Origin: QHWK01 sp035315685
GTDB lineage: Bacteria; Acidobacteriota; Vicinamibacteria; Vicinamibacterales; CAVVIG01
DNA length: 5,867 nt
Assembly (NCBI GenBank): GCA_035315685.1
Contig: DATFXR010000003.1
Location: 1-5,867, forward strand
Direction: 5' to 3'
Made by a program: the position numbers and the translations under genes. The notes under the pieces were generated by a model that saw only the letters and a list, made by a program, of their open reading frames with translations, was not told where the DNA came from and searched no databases. The first letter of the stretch is position 1. Each line of letters opens with the position of its first letter. Positions 1 to 5,296 of this stretch are shown here, in pieces.

Positions 1-1
1 G

Positions 2-172
2 CAGTGTGTCTTCTGCAGGCGACGCCCCATCGATCGTGCGTGGCGTCCGTTCTGCAGCGAGCGATGTAAGCTGCTGGATCTCGCGCGCTGGGCCGATGGC
101 TCCTATCGCATCCCCGGTGACCAACAGCGCGACCCGGACGACCCGGACGCCGAACCGCACACCGAAAACTAA
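2..172 (+). CDS. yacG: YacG-type zinc-binding protein / DNA gyrase inhibitor, 3' part (5' end cut by window edge)
   Basis: Reading the frame from base 2 gives 56 residues and then TAA at 170-172. All four zinc-binding cysteines of the YacG family are present: a C-x2-C pair (residues 2 and 5 of the visible part) and a C-x3-C pair in the stretch RPFCSERCKLLDLARWA. This is followed by the family's typical DGSYRIPG and a short acidic tail (DPDDPDAEPHTEN). In E. coli, YacG binds GyrB and inhibits gyrase, and the family folds around one structural zinc. Family members are about 60-70 residues, so only the first few residues should be missing. The terminal A of the stop codon is the first base of the gltA ATG (TAATG), which points to one transcript and translational coupling. 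The assignment is firm on motif. Whether this copy inhibits gyrase is inferred from the family. Confidence 0.9.
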   Translation, partial: QCVFCRRRPIDRAWRPFCSERCKLLDLARWADGSYRIPGDQQRDPDDPDAEPHTEN

Positions 173-1464
173 TGGCCGACACGCTGACGATCGTCGACAA
201 CCGCACCGGGAAGAAGTACGAGCTGCCGATTCAGGAGGGCACGATCCGCGCGATGGATTTGCGGCAGATCAAGACGGGCCCGGACGACTTCGGGCTCATG
301 ACGTACGACCCGGCGTTCATGAATACCGCGAACTGCCGCAGCGCGATCACCTACATCGACGGCGACAAGGGCATCCTGCTGTATCGCGGCTATCCGATCG
401 AGCAGCTGGCCGAAGAGAGCGACTTCCTTGAGACCGCCTACCTGATCCTGTTCGGCGAGCTGCCGACCGCGGCACAGATGCAGACGTGGACCCGCGAGAT
501 CACGCTGCACACGATGCTCCACGAGAACATCAAGAAGCTGATGGAGGGCTTCCAGTACGACGCCCATCCAATGGCGATCTTCCTCAGCATCGTCGGCGCG
601 ATGTCCGGCTTCTACCCCGACGCCAAGAACATCTTCGACAAGGACGCGCGGCAGCGGCAGACCTACCGCGCGATCGCCAAGATGCCGAGCATCGCCGCGT
701 GGGCGTATCGTCACAGCATCGGCCGGCCGTATGTCTACCCTGACAACGATCTGAGCTTCACCGGCAACTTCCTGAACATGCTGTTCAAGATGACCGAGCT
801 GAAGTACCAGCCGAACCCGGTACTGGCGCGCGCGCTCGACGTCCTCTTCATCCTCCACGCCGACCACGAGCAGAACTGCTCGACGACGACGATGCGGACG
901 ATCGGGAGCTCGCACGCGGATCCGTACTCGTCGCTCGCCGGCGCGGCCGGCGCGCTCTACGGACCGCTGCACGGCGGCGCGAACGAAGCGGTGCTGCGGA
1001 TGCTGAACGAGATCGGCTCGGTCGCCAAGGTCCCGGATTTCATCAAGAAGGTGAAATCGGGCGAGGGCGCGACCCGGCTGATGGGGTTCGGCCACCGCGT
1101 CTACAAGTCGTACGATCCGCGCGCGAAAGTGATCAAGAAAATCGCCGACCTCGTCTTCGCCGTGACCGGGAAGAACCCGCTGCTCGAGATCGCGCTCGAG
1201 CTCGAGCGGATCGCGCTGCAGGACGACTACTTCATCACCCGCAAGCTGTATCCGAACGTCGACTTCTATTCGGGCCTGATCTATCAGGCGATGGGATTTC
1301 CGGTGGAGATGTTTCCGGTGCTGTTCGCGATCCCGCGGACCGCGGGCTGGATCGCGCAGTGGGAAGAGATGCTGCTCGATTCGGAGCAGAAGATTGCGCG
1401 GCCCCGCCAGATCTATACCGGACCGGCGCAGCGAAACTACATTTCACGGGAGAAGCGCGCATGA
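172..1464 (+). CDS. gltA: Citrate synthase (type II, hexameric GltA class)
   Basis: Condenses acetyl-CoA with oxaloacetate to give citrate, the entry step of the TCA cycle, in the cytoplasm. The 430 residues match the usual length of GltA-type enzymes (E. coli 427). The active-site blocks are all present: HADHEQNCSTTTMR (His229, His232), GPLHGGANEAV (catalytic His267), GFGHRVYKSYDPRA (catalytic His308) and KLYPNVDFYSG (catalytic Asp364). These correspond to His264, His305 and Asp362 of E. coli. The N-terminal beta-rich segment (about residues 1-50) is that of the larger Gram-negative-type enzymes, which include NADH-sensitive forms; sensitivity of this one cannot be read from the sequence. 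The ATG at 172 overlaps the yacG stop by one base. No Shine-Dalgarno is visible just upstream, so initiation probably depends on ribosomes finishing yacG. The 3' end overlaps the next gene in ATGA. Confidence 0.98.
   Translation: MADTLTIVDNRTGKKYELPIQEGTIRAMDLRQIKTGPDDFGLMTYDPAFMNTANCRSAITYIDGDKGILLYRGYPIEQLAEESDFLETAYLILFGELPTAAQMQTWTREITLHTMLHENIKKLMEGFQYDAHPMAIFLSIVGAMSGFYPDAKNIFDKDARQRQTYRAIAKMPSIAAWAYRHSIGRPYVYPDNDLSFTGNFLNMLFKMTELKYQPNPVLARALDVLFILHADHEQNCSTTTMRTIGSSHADPYSSLAGAAGALYGPLHGGANEAVLRMLNEIGSVAKVPDFIKKVKSGEGATRLMGFGHRVYKSYDPRAKVIKKIADLVFAVTGKNPLLEIALELERIALQDDYFITRKLYPNVDFYSGLIYQAMGFPVEMFPVLFAIPRTAGWIAQWEEMLLDSEQKIARPRQIYTGPAQRNYISREKRA
1449..1452 (+). promoter_or_regulatory. 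Ribosome binding site of the M28/QC gene, inside the gltA 3' end
   Basis: GGAG (within CGGGAGAAG) lies 8 bases before the ATG at 1461. This fixes the start there rather than at the in-frame ATG at 1359, and places the site within the last codons of gltA, as expected for coupled translation. Confidence 0.7.
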
Positions 1465-2462
1465 CAGCCGCACTCGTCTCCGTGCTCGCGCTGCAGGTGG
1501 CGGCGGCGCCGCCGCCGAAATTCGATTCAGGCCGCGCCTGGGAGCATCTGCGACAGCTGGTGGCCATCGGGCCACGGCCGTCAGGGTCGGCGGCGATCGA
1601 ACAGACGAGGAAATACATCAAGGATCAGCTCACCGCCATCGGGCTGACCGCGGTCGAGCAGCCATGGGACGAGCAGACGCCGCTCGACAAGGTGAAGATG
1701 GTGAACCTGTCGGTCACCATTCCGGGCGCGCGCAGGGACCGGATCGTCATCGCCGGTCACTACGACACGAAGCTGTATCGCCAGTTCCGCTTCGTCGGCG
1801 CGAGCGACGGCGGATCGAGCGCGGCGTTCCTGCTCGAGCTCGCGCGTGTGCTCAAGCCACGCCGCAACGCGATGACGATCGAGCTGGTGTTCCTCGACGG
1901 CGAAGAAGCACGGCTGCCCGAGTGGAGCGGTACCGACAACACCTACGGCAGCCGGCACTACGTCGAGCTGGCGCGGCGCGACGGATCGCTCGCAACGCTG
2001 AAAGGGATGCTGCTGGTGGACATGATCGGCGATCGCGACCTGGCGATCCGGCGCGACACCAACTCGACGCCGTGGCTCACCAGCATCATCTGGGACGTCG
2101 CGAAACGCCTCGAGCTCGACGACTACTTCATCGCCGACTCGACGCGGATCGAGGACGATCACCTGCCGTTTCTCGCGGCCGGCATTCCGTCGGTCGACAT
2201 CATCGATCTCGACTACGAGGCGTGGCACACTGCGAAGGACACGCTCGACGCGTGCAGCGCGCGCAGCCTGCAGGTCGTCGGGGACGTTCTGCTCGCGGCG
2301 CTGCCGCACATCGAAGCGCACGTCACCAAGTCGCTGGTGCTGACCGGCCGCCGGCTCCACGGTCCCAAGCGAACGGTCCGGTTCGTCCACGCGAAACGAA
2401 AGGTGACGCCCAAGGAACGCCTGCGCGAGCGCGCAAAAGTGGCGATGGACCTCGATCACTGA
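1461..2462 (+). CDS. Exported M28-family zinc enzyme, probable glutaminyl-peptide cyclotransferase (animal-type QC)
   Basis: The protein has 333 residues. A short hydrophobic N-terminus (MTAALVSVLALQVAAAPPP) looks like a signal peptide, though it lacks the usual basic start. The core is an M28 metallohydrolase fold: GHYDT (His100-Thr103), GASDGGSSAA (Asp116, zinc ligand), FLDGEEA (Glu148 general base, Glu149 zinc ligand), LLVDMIGD (Asp187) and YEAWHTAKDT (His256, zinc ligand). The blocks WSGTDNTYGSRHY and IEDDHLPFLAAGIP closely echo human QPCT. The zinc ligands, catalytic Glu and Asp, and Trp155/Trp255 all have counterparts there. Such enzymes turn N-terminal Gln into pyroglutamate. An aminopeptidase role is the alternative, since the two activities share this fold. 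After about residue 288 there is a 45-residue extension rich in Lys and Arg. The start at 1461 is chosen because it has GGAG eight bases upstream and a 4-base overlap with gltA (ATGA); an in-frame ATG at 1359 lies deep inside gltA. Confidence 0.82.
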   Translation: MTAALVSVLALQVAAAPPPKFDSGRAWEHLRQLVAIGPRPSGSAAIEQTRKYIKDQLTAIGLTAVEQPWDEQTPLDKVKMVNLSVTIPGARRDRIVIAGHYDTKLYRQFRFVGASDGGSSAAFLLELARVLKPRRNAMTIELVFLDGEEARLPEWSGTDNTYGSRHYVELARRDGSLATLKGMLLVDMIGDRDLAIRRDTNSTPWLTSIIWDVAKRLELDDYFIADSTRIEDDHLPFLAAGIPSVDIIDLDYEAWHTAKDTLDACSARSLQVVGDVLLAALPHIEAHVTKSLVLTGRRLHGPKRTVRFVHAKRKVTPKERLRERAKVAMDLDH

Positions 2463-2464
2463 GG

Positions 2465-2487
2465 CGGACGCAGCGTTGCTGCGTCCG
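2465..2487. terminator. Perfect 10-bp hairpin after the gltA operon (candidate terminator)
   Basis: The arms CGGACGCAGC (2465-2474) and GCTGCGTCCG (2478-2487) are exact reverse complements around a 3-base loop, GTT. The hairpin begins 2 bases after the stop of the M28 gene. No T-run follows on either strand, so it is not a textbook intrinsic terminator. Its position between two convergent genes suggests transcript 3'-end formation or protection for the plus-strand operon. Confidence 0.6.
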
Positions 2488-2496
2488 TGGGACGGA

Positions 2497-2529
2497 TAGG
2501 CCTGGTGGGCACCTGACCCACCCGGCCTA
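2497..2529. terminator. Second hairpin between convergent genes, containing the lipoprotein stop codon
   Basis: TAGGCCTGGTGGG (2497-2509) pairs with CCCACCCGGCCTA (2517-2529) over 13 bp with one mismatch (2503 against 2523) and a 7-base loop. On the minus strand the outermost arm bases TAG are the stop codon of the FN3/BACON lipoprotein gene. There is no T-run. It may end transcription from the minus strand or from both, or be a copy of a dispersed palindromic repeat; one window cannot separate these. Confidence 0.55.
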
Positions 2530-4428
2530 CTGAATCACGCCGTATCCGCCGTTCACCGACGCGCTGAACGACGCCAGACAGCCGTTCGTGTCGGTCACGA
2601 CCTGCCAGACGGCATTCGTTGTCGTCGACTGCGCAAAACCGGTGCGAGGCGCGAGCGTCCTCTGATCGTTGCGCTCTCCGTTGCCGCCTGGCCGGAACAC
2701 CGTGACGGTTCCGGCGGTCGCATTGACGAACTTGATTTGGAGCGGCGTGGGCGCGGTCTGCACCTGACTCGGACAGCCGACGTTTCGTGTCAGCGGCGGC
2801 GTCGGCGCGCCCTGGCTCACGGTGATCGATTGGCCGGCAACCGCCACGCTTCCCGTGCGGGCCGTGCCTCCGTTGGCATCGACGGTCAGCCCGACGGTAC
2901 CGGTGCCGGTGCCGGAGGCTCCGCCGGTCACAGCCACGAAGGACGCACTGCTCTGCGCGGTCCATGCGCAGGTCGGCGCGGATGCCGTCACCGCGACCGT
3001 CGCGGGACCACCGATCGCGTCGACGGGTCCAGGAGCGGACACGGTGAACGTGCAGGTGGTAGCGACCGTGCCCGCCTGCGACACGGTGACGGTCTGTCCG
3101 GCGATCGTCAACGTGCCGGTGCGCGCGTCCGTACCGCTGTTTGCCGCGACGCTGAACGCGACGGTGCCAGTGCCGCTGCCGCTGGCGCCTGAGGTAATCG
3201 TGATGAACGGCGCATTGCTGACCGCAGTCCACGCACACGCCGGTGCCGTCGAGACGGTCGCCGACAACGCGCCGCCGGCGGGGATCACCGACTGATTCGT
3301 CGGCGCGACGACGAACGTGCATCCCTGCCCGGAGGGCACGGTCAGGACAACTTCATTCGACGGCGCGCTCGTGCCGCACGCGTTCTTCGCTCGCAGCCGC
3401 ACGTAGTACGTGCCGTTGCCGGCGACGGCGCTCAGCGATGTTGCGCCGCCCTGATCGCCGACAACGATGTTCGCGAGCCCCGGCGCCGATCCCGCCTCGA
3501 GTACGTACGACGTGGCTCCTGGCACGCCGCTCCACGCGAGCGATACCATCGATCCACTGACCGATCCGCTCAGGCTTGGCGCAGCCGGCGCACCCGGGCA
3601 CCCGGTCGAGCCGACGACGAGTGTCGCTTCGTTCGACGGCCCACTGGTGCCGCTCTGGTTGCTGGCGCGAACGCGTACGTAATAGGTGCCGGCGCCGACG
3701 CCGCTCGCGATGAACGTCGTGCCCCCGGTGCCCGTGTTGAAGTTCGCGAGGTTGGCGAGTCCGGGCCCCGATCCCGCTTCGATGACGTATCCCGTCGGAA
3801 CGCAGCTGCCGCCCGGCGCCGTCCACGCGAGCGTGACCGTGGATCCGCTTGCAGAGGCACTCAATCCGGTCGGTGCGCCTGGCGCGCACGCGCCGCCTCC
3901 GGTGACGGTGACGACCACCTCATTCGACGGGCCACTCACGCCGGCGCCGTTCTTCGCGCGGACGCGGACGAAATACGTGCCCGCCGGGACGCTGTCGACG
4001 TTGAGCGCAGGCACCGTGCCCCCGGTGTCGAAACTGGCAAGATCGCTGCGGCCGCTCGCCGATCCGGCCTCGACGATGTACGAGGTGGGCAGGTCCCCCG
4101 CTGACGGTGTCACCCAGCTGAGCGTCACGCGGGCGCCGTTCACCAGCGCCGCCAGCGATGAAGGCGCCGACGGCGCAAGGAGGGCGGCTGATAACGCGAG
4201 CGGCGCGGATGCCGGAGCGACGCATTCAGCCGATCGCCAGCCGCTCGACGCCGCGATGCAGTGCCATGACACGGTCGCCGCCGAGAGCGGTGCGGACGTC
4301 GCGATGCCGAGCGTCGACATGCTGACCGGATTGCCACTGGTGGGACTCGAAGGAGTACGAACGCGATCGCACGCAACCGCCAGACCGAGCACGACACATG
4401 ACACGCTGACAACGAACCGCTTATGCAT
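2527..4428 (-). CDS. Exported multidomain protein, probable lipoprotein: 3x FN3, 2x BACON, C-terminal VHL-like beta domain
   Basis: From the ATG at 4428 the protein has 633 residues. A signal sequence (MHKRFVVSVSCVVLGLAVAC) ends at Cys20 in a lipobox-like AVAC with Asp at +2. The Ala at -3 is not the preferred residue, so lipidation is likely but not certain. A Ser/Pro/Ala-rich linker with a Cys57/Cys69 pair follows to about residue 85. Next come three fibronectin type III repeats (about 86-175, 181-272, 277-364; each with GTYxVRxRAxN and a (G/A)PSNE end), two BACON domains (about 370-453, 458-541; each ending in a TVSQ strand) and a C-terminal domain (about 555-633) resembling the VHL beta domain. 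No catalytic motif is seen. FN3 and BACON modules suggest a surface protein for binding glycans, polymers or other proteins; the ligand is unknown. The gene converges on the M28 gene and diverges from the sigma factor gene. A GTG at 4434 may be the true start, adding 2 residues. Longer in-frame starts up to 4632 give an Arg-rich, non-signal N-terminus and were not used. Confidence 0.85.
   Translation of the reverse strand: MHKRFVVSVSCVVLGLAVACDRVRTPSSPTSGNPVSMSTLGIATSAPLSAATVSWHCIAASSGWRSAECVAPASAPLALSAALLAPSAPSSLAALVNGARVTLSWVTPSAGDLPTSYIVEAGSASGRSDLASFDTGGTVPALNVDSVPAGTYFVRVRAKNGAGVSGPSNEVVVTVTGGGACAPGAPTGLSASASGSTVTLAWTAPGGSCVPTGYVIEAGSGPGLANLANFNTGTGGTTFIASGVGAGTYYVRVRASNQSGTSGPSNEATLVVGSTGCPGAPAAPSLSGSVSGSMVSLAWSGVPGATSYVLEAGSAPGLANIVVGDQGGATSLSAVAGNGTYYVRLRAKNACGTSAPSNEVVLTVPSGQGCTFVVAPTNQSVIPAGGALSATVSTAPACAWTAVSNAPFITITSGASGSGTGTVAFSVAANSGTDARTGTLTIAGQTVTVSQAGTVATTCTFTVSAPGPVDAIGGPATVAVTASAPTCAWTAQSSASFVAVTGGASGTGTGTVGLTVDANGGTARTGSVAVAGQSITVSQGAPTPPLTRNVGCPSQVQTAPTPLQIKFVNATAGTVTVFRPGGNGERNDQRTLAPRTGFAQSTTTNAVWQVVTDTNGCLASFSASVNGGYGVIQ
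2530..2766 (-). other. C-terminal VHL-like beta domain of the lipoprotein
   Basis: Residues about 555-633 contain LQIKFVNATAGTVTVF, an RTLAPRTGF turn, TTNAVWQVVTDTNG and CLASF. This order (Q(V/I)xFxN, a TLxPG-like turn, a Ser/Thr-rich strand, a VWxVxDxxG strand, a C-terminal strand) is that of the beta domain of the von Hippel-Lindau tumour suppressor and its bacterial relatives. Cys552 and Cys617 could pair. In bacteria the domain is seen at ends of exported proteins and its role is not established. The assignment rests on pattern memory, not on a profile search. Confidence 0.6.
2806..3321 (-). repeat. Two tandem BACON domains within the lipoprotein
   Basis: Residues about 370-453 and 458-541 are two copies of one module: CTF at the start, CAWTA in the middle, the Gly/Ser/Thr-rich GASGxGTGTV turn, an ARTG(T/S) strand and a TVSQ end. 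Each has two cysteines exactly 28 residues apart (370/398 and 459/487), consistent with one disulfide per domain in an exported protein. BACON domains are common in Bacteroidota and Acidobacteriota surface proteins and are thought to bind carbohydrate or mucin. No ligand can be deduced here. Confidence 0.8.
3337..4173 (-). repeat. Three tandem fibronectin type III domains within the lipoprotein
   Basis: Residues about 86-175, 181-272 and 277-364 align with one another: an (A/C)PxAP start, a (T/S)L(S/A)W strand, Y(I/V)(V/I/L)EAGSxxG, GTYxVRxRAxN and (G/A)PSNE. They map to about 3904-4173, 3613-3888 and 3337-3600. Repeats 1 and 2 also share a (L/A)(A/N)xF(D/N)TG block, and each of repeats 2 and 3 carries its own cysteines (181 and 209; 277 and 351). 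The DNA copies have diverged clearly, so the duplication is old. Confidence 0.85.
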
Positions 4429-4440
4429 TGGCACAGGGCG

Positions 4441-4445
4441 CTCCC
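4441..4445 (-). promoter_or_regulatory. Ribosome binding site that bears on the lipoprotein start (GTG 4434 or ATG 4428)
   Basis: On the minus strand GGGAG occupies 4445-4441. The gap to the in-frame GTG at 4434-4432 is 6 bases, and to the ATG at 4428-4426 it is 12 bases. Spacing favours the GTG, codon preference favours the ATG. Both give a working signal peptide, differing only by two residues (M/V-P) at the front. Confidence 0.55.
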
Positions 4446-4617
4446 AATCTTGAGAGAAAACGCATGGTAGCCGACTGCCGAACGCGGCCAGTGCGCGCGA
4501 GGGCAGAGGCCAGCAGCCGAGGCGCCCGCGCCGCGACGGTCGCCTCGAGATCCGCAGCAGTAGTGAACCTGATCGGCGCGTTTGGTAACACAGTCGGTCC
4601 CTCTCACCACCTCGAGG

Positions 4618-4650
4618 GCAGCCGCCCAGCACCTTCAGCGCAGCCGCCCA
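4618..4650. repeat. 11-bp direct repeat in the divergent promoter region
   Basis: GCAGCCGCCCA occurs at 4618-4628 and again at 4640-4650, separated by exactly 11 bases. The 22-base period puts both copies on the same helical face, as expected for a paired binding site. The regulator is unknown, and the region is GC-rich, so chance is possible. Confidence 0.4.
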
Positions 4651-4687
4651 TCTGTCCCATATGGCCGTGCAGCCCCGTAAACAGTGC

Positions 4688-4714
4688 TAACCCGGCCGGT
4701 TAAGCCCCGTCTAA
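4688..4714 (+). promoter_or_regulatory. Candidate ECF-type (autoregulatory) promoter of the sigma factor gene
   Basis: TAACC at 4688-4692 and CGTCTAA at 4708-4714 resemble the AAC-containing -35 and CGTC-type -10 elements used by many ECF sigma factors, with a spacer of about 15 bases. Transcription would begin only a few bases before the ATG at 4724, so the message would be nearly leaderless; a weak AGG at 4718-4720 is the only Shine-Dalgarno-like match. ECF genes often transcribe themselves. This is a motif match by eye only. Confidence 0.4.
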
Positions 4715-4723
4715 CCTAGGCAG

Positions 4724-5296
4724 ATGGACGCGACCGAGGCAGCAGCCGTCCTGGCTCGTGCCCGCCAGGGCGACAGCGACGCGTTTCGCGCGCTCGTCGA
4801 GCGACACAGCCGGAGTGTCTTCCGGCTGGCGTACCGGATGACGGGCAACGAACAGGATGCCGAGGATGTGGTCCAGGAGAGTTTTCTTCGCGCGTTCAGG
4901 CAGCTCGGACGGTTCGAATCACGGGCGAATTTCGGCACCTGGCTGTATCGGATCGTCGCGAACTGCTCGGTGGATCTGATGCGATCGAAACAGGCGCGGC
5001 ACGATCAGGTGCGCGGTGACAGCCTCGACGACATGCTCGAGATGCCGGCGGCCGACGCGCCGGGGCCCGAGCGTATGGCGCAGAGCGCTGAGATCCAGCA
5101 GCGCGTCCAGCGGGCGCTCCAGGCGCTCAGTCCACTCGAGCGGGCCGCGTTCACGCTGCGGCACTACGAGGGCCGGTCGATCGACGAAATCTCTGCGGCG
5201 CTCGGACTGGGCACCAGCGCCGCGAAGCACAGCGTGTTTCGCGCGGTAAAGAAGCTGCGGGTCGCACTCGCGCCACTGCGGAGTCAGGAATCGTGA
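4724..5296 (+). CDS. ECF-family RNA polymerase sigma factor (RpoE-like)
   Basis: This 190-residue protein directs RNA polymerase to a set of stress or envelope promoters. Region 2 spans about residues 24-89, with the core-binding and -10 recognition signature DAEDVVQESFLRAF (45-58) and FGTWLYRIVAN (70-80). A short acidic linker (about 98-118) follows. Region 4 covers about 128-180, with LSPLERAAFTLRHYEGRS and a helix-turn-helix, IDEISAALGLGTSAAKHSVF, that reads the -35 element. Region 3 is absent, as expected for group 4 sigma factors, and the length is typical. The start at 4724 lies directly after an ECF-like -10 element. The stop overlaps the next gene's GTG by 4 bases (GTGA), the usual arrangement with a cognate anti-sigma factor. 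The subgroup is not assigned. Confidence 0.95.
   Translation: MDATEAAAVLARARQGDSDAFRALVERHSRSVFRLAYRMTGNEQDAEDVVQESFLRAFRQLGRFESRANFGTWLYRIVANCSVDLMRSKQARHDQVRGDSLDDMLEMPAADAPGPERMAQSAEIQQRVQRALQALSPLERAAFTLRHYEGRSIDEISAALGLGTSAAKHSVFRAVKKLRVALAPLRSQES

Larger units (their letters stand above)
4435..4723. other. Divergent intergenic region between the lipoprotein and sigma factor genes
   Basis: This 289-base stretch must hold the promoters for both flanking genes. Open frames across it on both strands encode low-complexity Arg/Ala/Pro-rich peptides without family features, so I see no gene here. It contains an 11-bp direct repeat (4618-4650), a TAACC/GGTTA dyad (4688-4702) and an ECF-like promoter next to the sigma gene. 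No convincing promoter for the minus strand could be picked out by eye. Confidence 0.5.

Noticed and set aside
6..431. Plus-strand ATG frame of 141 codons across the yacG/gltA junction
   Set aside because: It overlaps both real genes in another frame and its product is Arg/Asp/Pro-rich with no family features. It is a shadow of GC-rich coding DNA.
169..1095. 308-codon frame antisense to gltA
   Set aside because: Long antisense frames are normal opposite GC-rich genes. The product is a low-complexity Arg/Val/Asp/Leu-rich string with no motif, while the plus strand encodes an unmistakable citrate synthase.
1359..1460. Upstream in-frame ATG for the M28 gene
   Set aside because: It would overlap gltA by about 105 bases and bury the signal-like N-terminus. 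The ATG at 1461 has a good ribosome binding site and an ATGA overlap.
1581..2459. 292-codon frame antisense to the M28 gene
   Set aside because: Same shadow pattern. The plus strand carries the complete zinc-enzyme motif set.
2527..4428. A new defence system, CRISPR array, RNA gene or mobile element in the window
   Set aside because: I looked for spaced direct repeats, tRNA-like cloverleafs, transposase motifs and terminal inverted repeats and saw none. The tandem repeats here are diverged protein domains.
4429..4632. 68-residue N-terminal extension of the lipoprotein
   Set aside because: The extension is Arg-rich and low in complexity, and it would place the signal peptide in the interior. 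The site GGGAG at 4441-4445 supports a start at 4434 or 4428. The two added residues of a GTG start remain possible.
4428..4703. 91-codon plus-strand frame in the divergent intergenic region
   Set aside because: Ala/Arg/Pro-rich composition, no recognisable family, and it occupies the probable promoter region.
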